Of a DNA stretch of 64,000 nt, positions 54,284 through 63,821 are shown one piece after another. The translations under genes were made by a program, and so were the position numbers. Below the pieces are notes generated by a model that ran no database searches, was not told the origin of the DNA, and saw only the letters and a program-made list of their open reading frames with translations. The DNA is from Altererythrobacter lutimaris (GTDB lineage: Bacteria > Pseudomonadota > Alphaproteobacteria > Sphingomonadales > Sphingomonadaceae), in NCBI RefSeq assembly GCF_013371495.1, contig NZ_JABWTA010000001.1, forward strand, positions 2,268,693-2,332,692, written 5' to 3'. Within the stretch, counting starts at the first letter, position 1. Every line of letters starts with the position of its first letter.

Positions 54284-54297
54284 ACCGTTTTAACGGT
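54284..54297. terminator. Palindrome after the REP-like pair
   Basis: ACCGTT-TT-AACGGT is a perfect 6-bp repeat, 24 bases after the ribF stop on the minus strand. It might end the ribF transcript or belong to the repeat. Confidence 0.4.
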
Positions 54298-54320
54298 GAT
54301 CTGCGCGTCTAGGGAAAAGC

Positions 54321-55252
54321 TCAAAGGGCGGCAAGCAGCCTCTTTGCTTCGGCGCAATCCTTATCCATCTGCGCGATGAGCTCGTCCAGCCCATCGAACT
54401 TCGCTTCAGCGCGCAGGAAATGATGGAAAGCGACTTCCACTTCCTGCCCGTAAAGGTCGCCGGAGAAGTCAAAAAAGTACGGCTCGAGCAGCTCTTTGGG
54501 CGGTTCGAATTGCGGCCTGATGCCGACATTCGCCGCGCCTTTCAGCACTTCGCCTGTGCTCAGGATCTTACCTGTCACCGCATAGATCCCGTATTTTGGA
54601 CGTTGGTAGTTTTCTAGGCTCAAGTTCGCCGTTGGATAGCCGATAGTGCGCCCGCGCTTGTCGCCATGTTCGACGATACCGCGCACCGCGAAGGGGCGAG
54701 TGAGCAATTGCGCGGCGAGCTGCGGATCACCATCCTTCAGGGCTTGCCGGATACGGCTGGAGGAGACGACTTCGCTGCCATCTTCGACCGCGGTGACGAC
54801 GCGCGATTGCAGACCGAGCTCGCCGCCAAGTGTCCGCAGCATGTCGACATTGCCTGCCGCGCCTTTGCCGAAAGTGAAGTCGCCGCCCGTTACCACGCCA
54901 TGCGCGCCGAACCGATCAATCAGGATATCGCGGATGAAGTCCTCAGCCGGAGTGCCCGCGAGCGCGCCGTCGAAATGGAACACCAGCATAGCGGACGCGC
55001 CCGCTGCGATATAAAGCTCCTGGCGTTGTTCGAGCGTGGTCAGCCGGAAAGGTGGTACGTCCGGCTTGAAGAAGCGCACCGGATGCGGATCGAACGTCGC
55101 GATGATCGAAGGACGACCTTCTTCCTGCGCCCAGCGGATCGCTTCACCTGCGACAGCTTGGTGCCCTTTGTGAAACCCGTCAAAATTGCCGAGCGCTACA
55201 ATGGCTCCCCGCAAAGGACCCGGCACAGCTTCGCGATGATCGAGCCAGCGCA

Positions 55253-55253
<1 letters not shown>
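54321..55253 (-). CDS. ribF: Bifunctional riboflavin kinase/FAD synthetase
   Basis: A 310-aa enzyme making FMN and then FAD. The N-terminal nucleotidyltransferase has IVALGNFDGFHKGHQAV (about 20-36) and TFDPHPVRFF. The C-terminal flavokinase (about 180-305) has RGIVEHGDKRGRTIGYPTAN, with the PTAN signature, and GAANVGIRPQF. It starts at 55253, overlapping the folA stop by one base. Confidence 0.96.
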
Positions 55254-55789
<536 letters not shown>

Positions 55790-56878
55790 TCAGCCAATCG
55801 GACCTGAATTTGAGACACGCGTGACATGGCCCATCTTGCGGCCTTCCTTGGCCTCCGCTTTGCCATAGAGGTGCAAATGCGGCTCGCCTGCCTCGCTGAG
55901 CATGGTGTGCGCCGTGAGCGCGTCTTTGCCAACAATGTTGCGCATTTCGATATGCGCAAAACGCGTCTCTGTGCTGCCCAAGGGCAGGCCGCAAATCGCG
56001 CGGATGTGGTTTTCAAACTGGCTCGTTGCCGCGCCTTCAATGGTCCAATGGCCGGAATTGTGCACCCGTGGCGCCATCTCGTTGAAGACAGGACCTTCCT
56101 TTGTGGCGAAGAACTCAAGCGTCAAAACGCCGACATATCCCAGCGCATCCGCCACTTTAGCTGCAATGGTGCGAGCTTGCTCGACCTGAGCTGCAATCAG
56201 TTCGCCAGCAGGTAATGTGGACGTGACAAGCATGCCGTCTGCGTGGACATTAGCAGGCGAATCCCAGAAATGGATTTCGCCGACAGCCGAGCGCACAAGG
56301 ATCACAGAGAACTCCGCAAGGAAGTCTACAAATCCCTCATAGACGCAAGGCTTGCCGGGAAAGCGTATCGCGTCTGCGTCTTTCACTGACTGCACCCGCC
56401 ATTGGCCTTTGCCGTCATAGCCTTCGCGGGTGGTTTTCAAGATGCCTGGCGCACCAATCCGTTCGACCGCCTCCTTGAAATCGGCCTCGGTTGTGGCGGC
56501 GGCAAACGGGGCGGGGCGGGCGCCGTGTTCTTGGGCAAAGCGTTTTTCGTTCAAACGATCTTGCGCGACTTCAAGCGCATTGGCGCCCGGCAAAAGCCGT
56601 TCGCGGGGCATCGCTTCAACCGATTTCAACGGAACATTTTCAAACTCCCAGGTGATCACATCGCACTGCGACGCAAATGCGGCCAAGGCAGCCGTGTCAC
56701 CCCAGCCATTATGGAAGAAGTCTGCGCAAACCTCTGCTGCGACATTGTCACCTTCGGGCGCATAGCCGATCACGCGGTAGCCGAGCTGAGTCGCTGCAAC
56801 CGCCATCATTCGGCCGAGCTGGCCGCCGCCAAAAACCCCAATTGTCGAGCCAGGCGGTAGTGGCGTAATGTCGCTCAT
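55790..56878 (-). CDS. purK: N5-carboxyaminoimidazole ribonucleotide synthase
   Basis: A 362-aa ATP-grasp enzyme that makes N5-CAIR from AIR, bicarbonate and ATP in purine synthesis. [16 protein letters not shown] (about 15-30) opens the fold; [33 protein letters not shown] and [19 protein letters not shown] follow. The start [10 protein letters not shown] at 56878 overlaps the purE stop by four bases, so the two act as a couple. Confidence 0.96.
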   Translation of the reverse strand: MSDITPLPPGSTIGVFGGGQLGRMMAVAATQLGYRVIGYAPEGDNVAAEVCADFFHNGWGDTAALAAFASQCDVITWEFENVPLKSVEAMPRERLLPGANALEVAQDRLNEKRFAQEHGARPAPFAAATTEADFKEAVERIGAPGILKTTREGYDGKGQWRVQSVKDADAIRFPGKPCVYEGFVDFLAEFSVILVRSAVGEIHFWDSPANVHADGMLVTSTLPAGELIAAQVEQARTIAAKVADALGYVGVLTLEFFATKEGPVFNEMAPRVHNSGHWTIEGAATSQFENHIRAICGLPLGSTETRFAHIEMRNIVGKDALTAHTMLSEAGEPHLHLYGKAEAKEGRKMGHVTRVSNSGPIG

Positions 56879-57354
56879 TCGGGCACTTGACCCACTGCAT
56901 CGCTGCGCGCTTGGCGCCATGCCTTGAGGCGCCCCGCCAGTACTTCATCCTTGAGCGCGAGGATAGCGGCTGCCATCAATCCCGCATTGGTCGCGCCTGC
57001 TTCGCCGATGGCCAGTGTCCCGACCGGAACGCCCGCGGGCATCTGCACGATCGAAAGCAAGCTGTCCTGGCCCGACAGCGCCTTGGATTGCACCGGCACG
57101 CCAAGCACGGGCAGATGCGTCATGCTGGCGATCATGCCAGGCAAGTGCGCGGCGCCGCCAGCGCCTGCAATTATCACGTCGAAGCCTTCGCTCTCTGCCC
57201 CTTTCGCAAAGGCCGTCATCCTGTCCGGCGTGCGATGCGCGGAAACGATCCGCGCTTCATGCTCAACCTCGAGCTCCGCCAAAACTTCAGTGGCGCGGCG
57301 CATGGTGGGCCAGTCCGACTGGCTACCCATGACTATGGCAACTTTGCCTCCCAT
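56875..57354 (-). CDS. purE: N5-carboxyaminoimidazole ribonucleotide mutase
   Basis: A 159-aa enzyme shifting the carboxyl group of N5-CAIR to give [24 protein letters not shown] (about 5-24) and SAHRTPDRM hold the active-site residues; [20 protein letters not shown] follows. ATG at 57354 is chosen; an upstream in-frame start is less like the family. It precedes purK with an overlap and follows gpmA by 30 bases. Confidence 0.96.
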   Translation of the reverse strand: MGGKVAIVMGSQSDWPTMRRATEVLAELEVEHEARIVSAHRTPDRMTAFAKGAESEGFDVIIAGAGGAAHLPGMIASMTHLPVLGVPVQSKALSGQDSLLSIVQMPAGVPVGTLAIGEAGATNAGLMAAAILALKDEVLAGRLKAWRQARSDAVGQVPE

Positions 57355-57383
57355 TTGTGCCCCTTTCAGCCTTTCCTGAGCCT

Positions 57384-58070
57384 TCAAGCGTCTTTCAGGT
57401 AATAGCGCTCACCCGGCACCATATCGTCATCGAAATCATAGATGATCGGTTGCCCGGTTGGAATCTCCAGCCCGGTGATGTCTTCATCAGAAATGTTCGA
57501 TAGATGTTTGACGAGCGCCCGCAGTGAATTGCCATGGGCGGAGATGATCACGGTTTCGCCGCTTGCTAGAACCGGCAGAATAACGCTTTCCCAATAGGGC
57601 AGAACACGTTCGATCGTGAGCTTCAGGCTTTCGGTGTGAGGAACGTCGATACCTTCATAGCGCGGGTCGGCACCCGGATCATATTCGCTGCCCGGCTCCA
57701 TCGGCGGCGGAGGTGTATCGAAGCTGCGACGCCAGATATGCACTTGCTCATCGCCGTGCTTGTCGCGCGTTTCCTGCTTGTTGAGCCCTGTAAGGCCGCC
57801 ATAGTGCCGCTCGTTCAAGCGCCAGTCTTTCGTCACAGGCAGCCACAAGCGTCCCGCCTCTTCCAAGGCGAGATTGAGTGTCTTGATCGCGCGGGTCTGA
57901 AAGCTCGTGAAACACACTGTCGGCAAGACACCTTTGTCCTTCATCAGCCTTCCGGCAGCTTTTGCTTCTTCGACACCCTTTTCCGTGAGATCGACATCCC
58001 ACCAACCCGTGAAACGGTTCTCAAGATTCCATTGGCTCTGGCCATGGCGAACAAGGATCAGTTTAGGCAT
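57384..58070 (-). CDS. gpmA: 2,3-bisphosphoglycerate-dependent phosphoglycerate mutase
   Basis: A 228-aa glycolytic mutase. [20 protein letters not shown] (about 4-23) has the phosphohistidine, [17 protein letters not shown] the acid, and [17 protein letters not shown] the second histidine. ATG at 58070 has GGAG five bases in front. A 76-bp inverted repeat lies 21 bases before the start and could influence its expression. Confidence 0.95.
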   Translation of the reverse strand: MPKLILVRHGQSQWNLENRFTGWWDVDLTEKGVEEAKAAGRLMKDKGVLPTVCFTSFQTRAIKTLNLALEEAGRLWLPVTKDWRLNERHYGGLTGLNKQETRDKHGDEQVHIWRRSFDTPPPPMEPGSEYDPGADPRYEGIDVPHTESLKLTIERVLPYWESVILPVLASGETVIISAHGNSLRALVKHLSNISDEDITGLEIPTGQPIIYDFDDDMVPGERYYLKDA

Positions 58071-58090
58071 TGGTACTCCGGCGGTCGGGG

Positions 58091-58166
58091 CCACCCACTC
58101 CCTCCACCCTTCCACCCGGATAGTGCCCCGGGATGCTCCGGGCGGAAGGGTGGAGGGAGTGGGTGG
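58091..58166. repeat. 76-bp inverted repeat with 23-bp perfect arms upstream of gpmA
   Basis: The left arm 58091-58113 is fully complementary to the right arm 58144-58166. An A/C mismatch follows, then CCCGGA (58115-58120) pairs with TCCGGG (58137-58142). The 16-base loop contains CCCGGG. The stem is about 30 bp. The arms are purine-rich on one strand (G, A, with few C). It resembles a small non-autonomous palindromic element. Confidence 0.9.
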
Positions 58167-58197
58167 CAAGGCACCCTGCAAATAGAAGCATCACGCG

Positions 58198-58347
58198 TTA
58201 GCCGCGCTCACCGTCTTTGGGAACCCCGGATTCGCCGCTTGATTCGGTCATCTGGCGCGCTTGTGCTTTGCGGCGCTTCAAATTCTCGCGCAATTTGGCT
58301 GCCATGCGCTCTTCGCGCGACATTTTGTTGTCTGCATCTTCACTCAT
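58198..58347 (-). CDS. Small charged hypothetical protein
   Basis: A 49-aa protein starting MSEDADNKMSREERMAAKLR. It is one amphipathic helix with many Arg/Lys/Glu, ending with a Ser/Gly/Glu tail. An upstream in-frame start at 58383 would add 12 residues. No known domain. Family-like relatives seem to occur in sphingomonads, from memory only. It is upstream of the long inverted repeat and gpmA on the same strand. Confidence 0.6.
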   Translation of the reverse strand: MSEDADNKMSREERMAAKLRENLKRRKAQARQMTESSGESGVPKDGERG

Positions 58348-58438
58348 GCGAAACGCATTGGCGTTATCGCGCTTGCGGCGCAAGCTTGGCTTGACATTGT
58401 CGCCGTGCGCGCAGATAGGCGCGCCACTCTGACGAGAC

Positions 58439-58513
58439 GCTGCTGTAGCTCAGTGGTAGAGCGCACCCTTGGTAAGGGTGAGGTCGAGAGTTCAATTCTC
58501 TCCAGCAGCACCA
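58439..58513 (+). tRNA. tRNA-Thr (GGT anticodon)
   Basis: The cloverleaf is complete: acceptor GCTGCTG with CAGCAGC, D-arm GCTCAGTGGTAGAGC, anticodon arm CACCC-TTGGTAA-GGGTG with anticodon GGT, T-arm GAGAGTTCAATTCTCTC, discriminator A and encoded CCA (58511-58513). Confidence 0.97.
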
Positions 58514-58519
58514 CTCCTG

Positions 58520-58777
58520 TCATCGCATGCCATCGATAACCGTTTTGGCGTCTTTGAGGCCTAGCCCGGTGTCTTGTCGGAGCGTGCGGATCGCTTCGAT
58601 CGTATGGCCATTCTGCAAGGATTGCTCAATCTGAGCGCGTGCAGTCGGCGAGATACTCGCCAGATCGAAATCGAGCGGCTCCTGCAGTTCAGCGCGCTTT
58701 CGAGAGCCGATCAGATAGCCGGACATAAAGACTGCAGCGGTCCACATGATCATCCACCAATCGATATTTTCCAGCAT
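58520..58777 (-). CDS. Membrane-anchored small protein with L7/L12 C-domain-like fold
   Basis: An 85-aa protein. One N-terminal membrane segment (about 5-24, IDWWMIMWTAAVFMSGYLIG) is followed by a short basic/acidic linker. The rest (about 50-84) reads like the C-terminal domain of ribosomal L7/L12: GHTIEAIRTLRQDTGLGLKD, then AKTVIDGM. Such proteins are annotated as L7/L12-like of unknown function. It sits six bases from the tRNA-Thr 3' end on the opposite strand. Confidence 0.78.
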   Translation of the reverse strand: MLENIDWWMIMWTAAVFMSGYLIGSRKRAELQEPLDFDLASISPTARAQIEQSLQNGHTIEAIRTLRQDTGLGLKDAKTVIDGMR

Positions 58778-58875
58778 GCGTGCACCTCTCGTTCGCCGTA
58801 TTCGCTCGCGTCTCAAGCTCGCTGATGAACTACAATACATTGACGGACCCCGCCGTACTAGCCATCTAAGACACT

Positions 58876-59430
58876 ATGGACGAGAAGAACGAAGAGTATT
58901 CGCCTCTGCGCGATAGTCATGGCGAAGCTCAGACCGACGCATCTTCGCCGCAAAACGTCGAAGACATTGACGACAATGCACTCACGCAGGTCGACCCGGC
59001 GTACAAGACGGTGCTGCGGATTGGCGCGACGATTTTCTGTGTTCCGTTTCTTATTGCAGGGCTCGTGATTGAAGGCACTGGCTCACTGCCACCGGCGGTC
59101 GTGATTGTGCCGCTTACGCTGATTGCACTGCTATTGATATTTCGTATTCCGACACGCCGCTATATGGCGCGCGGCTATGCGATAAGCGCGGACCGATTGC
59201 GGATCGCGCGCGGTATTCTGTTTCGTGCCGATACCGTTGTACCCTTCGGGCGCGTGCAGCATATTGACGTCAATCAGGGTCCGCTGGAGCGGTTCTTCGA
59301 TCTCGCGACGCTGACGCTCCACACTGCGGGCTCGCATGGCGCGCATGTGACGCTACCGGGCCTCAAGCACCAACTCGCCATGGAGATGCGTGAGGAAATC
59401 CGCAGTCATATCAAGCGCGAGACGATATGA
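58876..59430 (+). CDS. Bacterial PH-domain membrane protein (YdbS-like)
   Basis: A 184-aa protein. A polar acidic N-terminus (about 1-50) precedes two TM segments (about 53-95) and a bPH2 domain (about 97-180, YAISADRLRIARGILFRADT then VPFGRVQHIDVNQGPLERFF). The function of such proteins is unknown; they are usually paired with a larger YdbT-like protein, as here, with a four-base overlap. Confidence 0.88.
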   Translation: MDEKNEEYSPLRDSHGEAQTDASSPQNVEDIDDNALTQVDPAYKTVLRIGATIFCVPFLIAGLVIEGTGSLPPAVVIVPLTLIALLLIFRIPTRRYMARGYAISADRLRIARGILFRADTVVPFGRVQHIDVNQGPLERFFDLATLTLHTAGSHGAHVTLPGLKHQLAMEMREEIRSHIKRETI

Positions 59431-60995
59431 GCGAAGCGGTTACTACTAGCGGGGGAGGCGTAGCAGAGTCGCTGCGCACCGACTCCAAGAGCTTCATCAT
59501 TCAGGGCTTGGCGGGATTTCGCAACGCGATCTTTCCCGCAGTCGCGGCTTTCTTTGCGCTGCGTAGCCAGGGGTCGTTCGCGTTCCTCGCCGCATTTGTC
59601 GCCGGCTTTGCGATTGTCGCAATCGCTGCAGGCGGCGCTTATCTGCGTTGGCGTAAGTTCACCTATCAGATCAATGCCGAGGATATCCGCGTGGAGTCTG
59701 GCATTATCTCGCGTGCTGCCCGTTCAGTTCCATTCGAGCGCATCCAGGACGTAAGCCTTGAGCAGACACTTATTCCGCGCCTGTTTGGGCTCGTGTCCGT
59801 CAAATTCGAAACGGGTTCAGGCGGCGGAGAAGATATCACGCTCGCTTATTTGAAGGAGGCCGAGGGCGAGCGGCTACGCGAACTGGTGCGGTCGAGGCTT
59901 GATGGCACCGCTTCTACAACTGTTGCAGATGGCGAGGATGCTGGTCCTGCGCCGGCAACCACTAGCGAGGAGCCAAGCAAGCTCTTGTTTGCAATGGACC
60001 CGCGCCGGTTGTTCACATTCGGTATATTCGAGTTCTCTCTCGCCATTTTCGCTGTTCTGGCTGGTCTAGCGCAATATGCAGACTGGTTCGTTGACTTCGA
60101 GATCTGGGATCCGGATCTGTGGCGCAATGTCGCCAGCGAGCAGACTGGCTGGATTGCAAGCCTCGGCCAGATCGGACAGATCGTCGGTGCGATTGCCAGC
60201 ATCCTCGCGCTAATCGTTGTTGGTTCCGCAACCGGCATGATCCGCGTTTTTCTGCGTGATTGGAATTTCCGGTTGGAAGAAACCCTGCGAGGCTTTCGTA
60301 GGCGGCGCGGGATGTTCACGAAGACCGATGTCGTGATGCCCGTACACCGCGTTCAAGCAATTCGCGTGAAGACTGGCTGGGTGCGTTATCGGTTCGGCTG
60401 GCGCGCGCTTAAATTCGTGAGTCTCGCTCAGGATCTGGGTTCCGCCAATCACGACGTCGCGCCCTTTGCCAAGATGGATGAGATATCCCCCATCATCAGG
60501 GCCGCCGGTTTCGAAGCTCCGGCAGACGCTCTCGATTGGCGCAAGACTGATCCGCGCCATTGGATTGACGAGACTCTTATTGCAGGCGGTTTCTTCTTGC
60601 TTGTGGGCCTCGGCAACATCGTGTGGGGATCGCTTTGGATCGCGGCTATCCCACTTGCTATTGCGACACTTATCGCTGCCGCGAACTGGTATGGGTACAA
60701 AGTCCACGCGCACGCGCTCGATCCTGAGCAAATCATCGTGCGCACCGGCTATTTCTCGCCTGACTTGCAGATTGCCAACCGTGTGAAGCTCCACTCGGTT
60801 CAGATCGTGCAAGGTCCGATTGCGCAACGACGCGGCTATGCGACGCTGCATTGCGGTCTTGCTGGCGGAACGCTGTCACTCGCTGGCCTTCCGATCGAGC
60901 GTGCTCGCGAATTACGTTCTGCAATTCTGAAAAGCATTGCTGAGAAGGATTTCTCGGAAATCTACCGCGCACCAGAACCTCGCTTGGCGGCGTGA
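59427..60995 (+). CDS. Bacterial PH-domain membrane protein (YdbT-like)
   Basis: A 522-aa partner of the preceding protein. It carries three PH-like units: about 75-150 (YQINAEDIRVESGIISRAAR, FERIQDVSLEQTLIPRLFGL), about 275-350 (RRRGMFTKTDVVMPVHRVQA) and about 425-510 (LDPEQIIVRTGYFSPDLQIA, RVKLHSVQIVQGPIAQRRGY). Three pairs of hydrophobic segments lie between them. It is probably an inner-membrane complex of unknown role, perhaps secretion or stress. Confidence 0.9.
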   Translation: MSEAVTTSGGGVAESLRTDSKSFIIQGLAGFRNAIFPAVAAFFALRSQGSFAFLAAFVAGFAIVAIAAGGAYLRWRKFTYQINAEDIRVESGIISRAARSVPFERIQDVSLEQTLIPRLFGLVSVKFETGSGGGEDITLAYLKEAEGERLRELVRSRLDGTASTTVADGEDAGPAPATTSEEPSKLLFAMDPRRLFTFGIFEFSLAIFAVLAGLAQYADWFVDFEIWDPDLWRNVASEQTGWIASLGQIGQIVGAIASILALIVVGSATGMIRVFLRDWNFRLEETLRGFRRRRGMFTKTDVVMPVHRVQAIRVKTGWVRYRFGWRALKFVSLAQDLGSANHDVAPFAKMDEISPIIRAAGFEAPADALDWRKTDPRHWIDETLIAGGFFLLVGLGNIVWGSLWIAAIPLAIATLIAAANWYGYKVHAHALDPEQIIVRTGYFSPDLQIANRVKLHSVQIVQGPIAQRRGYATLHCGLAGGTLSLAGLPIERARELRSAILKSIAEKDFSEIYRAPEPRLAA

Positions 60996-61022
60996 GAAAG
61001 TCGCGCTAAGCGCATCGCCATC

Positions 61023-62018
61023 ATGCGCTTCCTCTCTGACAATGCCGCTCCCGTGCATCCGGATGTTCTTGCTGCTTTGGCGAAAGCGGACGAGCATGAT
61101 TTGCCTTATGACGGCGACCGCTGGAGCGCGGCGCTGGACGAGCGCTTTTCCGACCTGTTTGAGCGCGATTGCGCGGCGCTTTGGATAGCGACAGGTACTG
61201 CGGCCAATTGCCTCGCGCTTGGTACCATGGTGCAACCGCATGGCGCGGTGGTTTGTCATGAGGAAGCGCATATCGAGATGGATGAGGGCGGTGCGCCGGG
61301 GTTTTTTCTCCACGGTGCCAAGCTGATTCTGGCGCAGGGTGAGGGCGCTCTCCTGACGCCTGCTGATCTGGATGCTGTGACCCAACGCATTCGCGACGAT
61401 GTCCATCAGGTTCAGCCGCATGCGATATCGATAACGCAAGCGAGTGAATATGGCCGCGTATATACGCCAGCGATGCTCGCGGAATTGGGCGACTATGCAA
61501 ATGCGCGTGGATTGAGTCTGCACATGGATGGCGCACGTTTTGCCAATGCGGTCGCGTATCTCGCTTGCTCGCCAGCTGATGCAGTGGGACCCTGCGACAC
61601 GCTCGCTTTCGGATTCATCAAGAATGGCGGGATGAGCGCGGAAGCGGTGATCCTGTTCGATCCGAAGCGTGCGGCCGAGGTCAAATACCGCCGCAAGCGT
61701 GCGGGGCATTTGCAGTGTAAAGGCCGCTATCAGGCAGCTCAAATCCTTGCGATGCTGGAAGGTGACCTGTGGCTTACCAACGCGCGCCAGTCCAATGCCG
61801 CAGCGGCCGAAATCGCTGCGGCTTGTGGAGAGCGTCTAATGCACGCTGTTGAAGCAAACGAGCTGTTCGTCCGGCTCAACGCAGCCGAGCGCGAGGCCCT
61901 GCGGGCCCAAGGCTTCGAGTTCTATGATTGGGGCGATGAGGCGGCACGGTTTGTGACCGCATGGGACACTAAACAAGAAGACGCTTCGAACCTTGCCAAG
62001 GCCATTGCGGGCCTATGA
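61023..62018 (+). CDS. Low-specificity threonine aldolase (PLP-dependent)
   Basis: A 331-aa PLP enzyme splitting threonine and allo-threonine to glycine and acetaldehyde. FLSDNAAPVHPDVLAALAKA opens it; HEEAHIEMDEGGAPGFFLHG and LSLHMDGARFANAVAY (PLP-binding Asp) follow, and the Schiff-base lysine is in LAFGFIKNGGMSAEAVILF (about 203). Related activity on other beta-hydroxy amino acids is likely. It overlaps the EamA transporter by four bases; a linked amino acid role is possible. Confidence 0.92.
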   Translation: MRFLSDNAAPVHPDVLAALAKADEHDLPYDGDRWSAALDERFSDLFERDCAALWIATGTAANCLALGTMVQPHGAVVCHEEAHIEMDEGGAPGFFLHGAKLILAQGEGALLTPADLDAVTQRIRDDVHQVQPHAISITQASEYGRVYTPAMLAELGDYANARGLSLHMDGARFANAVAYLACSPADAVGPCDTLAFGFIKNGGMSAEAVILFDPKRAAEVKYRRKRAGHLQCKGRYQAAQILAMLEGDLWLTNARQSNAAAAEIAAACGERLMHAVEANELFVRLNAAEREALRAQGFEFYDWGDEAARFVTAWDTKQEDASNLAKAIAGL

Positions 62019-62944
62019 GCGTGAGCGCAGGCGGCGATAGCCCCAATATGTTGAGTTGGCGGGTGATCATCCCCTTCGTGCTCGCCGGCACGATCTGGGG
62101 ATCGACCTGGTTCGTCATTACAGGCCAGATTGATGGCGTACCGCCTGCATGGTCGGTCTTTTATCGCTTCGCGCTCGCAACACCTGCATTGTTTCTTGTG
62201 GCCTTCTTGATGAAGCGGCGACTGCAGCTGACGCGCCCTGAGCACACTCTTGCAATGCTGGTTGGCCTTTTCCAGTTCAGCGGCAACTTCCTGTTCGTCT
62301 ATACGGCAGAGCTTTATGTCACATCGGGAATCGTAGCGATGATGTTCGGCCTGCTCATGGTCCCGAACGCAGCGCTCGCCCGACTGTTTTTACGCGAACG
62401 GGTTACACCTCAGTTCCTGATCGGCAGCACAATCGCGATTGTTGGGGTGTCGTTCCTCCTGCTGCATGAGTGGCGCGCCAATCCTGATGCAGGCGTCATT
62501 GGAGGCAATGTCGGGCTTGGCATTGTGCTAGCCATGCTCGGCATTCTCGCTGCTTCTATTGCCAATGTCATACAAGCCAATCCGACCGGGCGCGCTGTGC
62601 CGATGGTCAGCCTGCTTGCTTGGGCGATGCTTTACGGGACGATCTTCGATCTGGGGTTTGCAATTCTGACAGCGGGCCCTCCGCCGCTTCCGACAAGCAC
62701 CAGCTATTGGCTGGGTATCATCTATCTCGCTGTGATCGGATCGGTTGTAACCTTCCCTCTGCATTACAATCTCATTCGCGAGATCGGAGCTGGGCGGACG
62801 GCGTACAATTCCATCCTGACGATTTCGGTCGCTATGGCGATTTCGACGCTGTTTGAAGACTATCGCTGGACGTGGCTAACCGCGAGCGGGATGGGGCTGG
62901 CGGTGGTGGGCATGCTACTCGCTCTCCGCGCCAAGCAGCGGTAA
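62015..62944 (+). CDS. DMT superfamily transporter (EamA domain)
   Basis: A 309-aa inner-membrane transporter of the drug/metabolite family. Ten hydrophobic segments are visible and two EamA repeats (about 13-140 and 165-300). The first starts IIPFVLAGTIWGSTWFVITG. Such proteins export amino acids or metabolites; the substrate is unknown. Overlap with the aldolase suggests export of a related amino acid, by inference. Confidence 0.92.
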   Translation: MSVSAGGDSPNMLSWRVIIPFVLAGTIWGSTWFVITGQIDGVPPAWSVFYRFALATPALFLVAFLMKRRLQLTRPEHTLAMLVGLFQFSGNFLFVYTAELYVTSGIVAMMFGLLMVPNAALARLFLRERVTPQFLIGSTIAIVGVSFLLLHEWRANPDAGVIGGNVGLGIVLAMLGILAASIANVIQANPTGRAVPMVSLLAWAMLYGTIFDLGFAILTAGPPPLPTSTSYWLGIIYLAVIGSVVTFPLHYNLIREIGAGRTAYNSILTISVAMAISTLFEDYRWTWLTASGMGLAVVGMLLALRAKQR

Positions 62945-62965
62945 AATCTGCAGCTTCACCACCCG

Positions 62966-63769
62966 CTAGTGGCCCTCAAACAAGGACTGCAGCCCCTCTT
63001 TGTAAGTGGGGAAGGCTGGCTCCCAGCCGAGTACGCGCTTCGCCTTACTGTTCGCAACGCGGCGGTTCTCGGCATAGAAACCGCGCGCCATCTCCGACAG
63101 ATTGGCCTCCTCTAAAGTCTCTAAGGGCGGCGGCTCAAACCCAAGCAATCGGCAAGCTTCCTCGGTCAAAGCATTTCCGCTCGCCGGCAAATCATCGCCA
63201 AGATTGTAAGCGCCCGGTGGCGCATCGCTTTCAATCGCGGCAATAACGCCCGAAACTATGTCATCGACATGCACCCGGCTGAAGACCTGGCCGGGCAGAT
63301 CGATCCGTCGCGCTTTGCCTTCGCGCACTCGGTCAAGAGCGCTGCGGCCCGGACCGTAAATGCCCGGCAAGCGAAACACACGTGCTCCGAGCTTTATCCA
63401 AAGCGCGTCTGCTTCAGCACGCGCATTGCGACGGCCCGCTCCGGTCTCGGCAACTGTCGGTGTCGCCTCATCGACCCAGGCCCCTTGCTGGTCGCCATAA
63501 ACACCGGTTGAAGACAGATAGCCGTACCATGCGGCTCCGAAATCGCGCCCATAGGTATCGAGCACTGGGTCAAGCCCGCTTTTGCGGTCAGGCGGTACGC
63601 TTGAAAGCACATGGCTCGCAGTATGCAGGGCCCCGCGAACTGCTTCAGCATCAGCAAAATCGAGATCGCCAGCGCTCCCAGTTGCTGTCACGTCCCAACC
63701 ACGCTTTTTCATAGCCGTAGCGATGCGACCCGCCGTATATCCAAGCCCGAAGATCAATAAATGCGACAT
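62966..63769 (-). CDS. NAD(P)-dependent epimerase/reductase-like protein (extended SDR)
   Basis: A 267-aa SDR-like protein. The nucleotide motif is LLIFGLGYTAGRIA (GxGYxxG, about 4-17), of the atypical YeeZ-like class. YLSSTGVYGDQQGAWVDEAT (about 86-105) carries the Ser-Tyr region. The usual YxxxK is replaced by RRNARAEAD, so classic SDR catalysis is doubtful. Its role is unknown. It is convergent with the EamA gene and divergent from pepN. Confidence 0.88.
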   Translation of the reverse strand: MSHLLIFGLGYTAGRIATAMKKRGWDVTATGSAGDLDFADAEAVRGALHTASHVLSSVPPDRKSGLDPVLDTYGRDFGAAWYGYLSSTGVYGDQQGAWVDEATPTVAETGAGRRNARAEADALWIKLGARVFRLPGIYGPGRSALDRVREGKARRIDLPGQVFSRVHVDDIVSGVIAAIESDAPPGAYNLGDDLPASGNALTEEACRLLGFEPPPLETLEEANLSEMARGFYAENRRVANSKAKRVLGWEPAFPTYKEGLQSLFEGH

Positions 63770-63821
63770 TGTTCTTCTCATGCGGTTGGACTGCGGCGCA
63801 AATCAACCTAAATCAGCGCGT

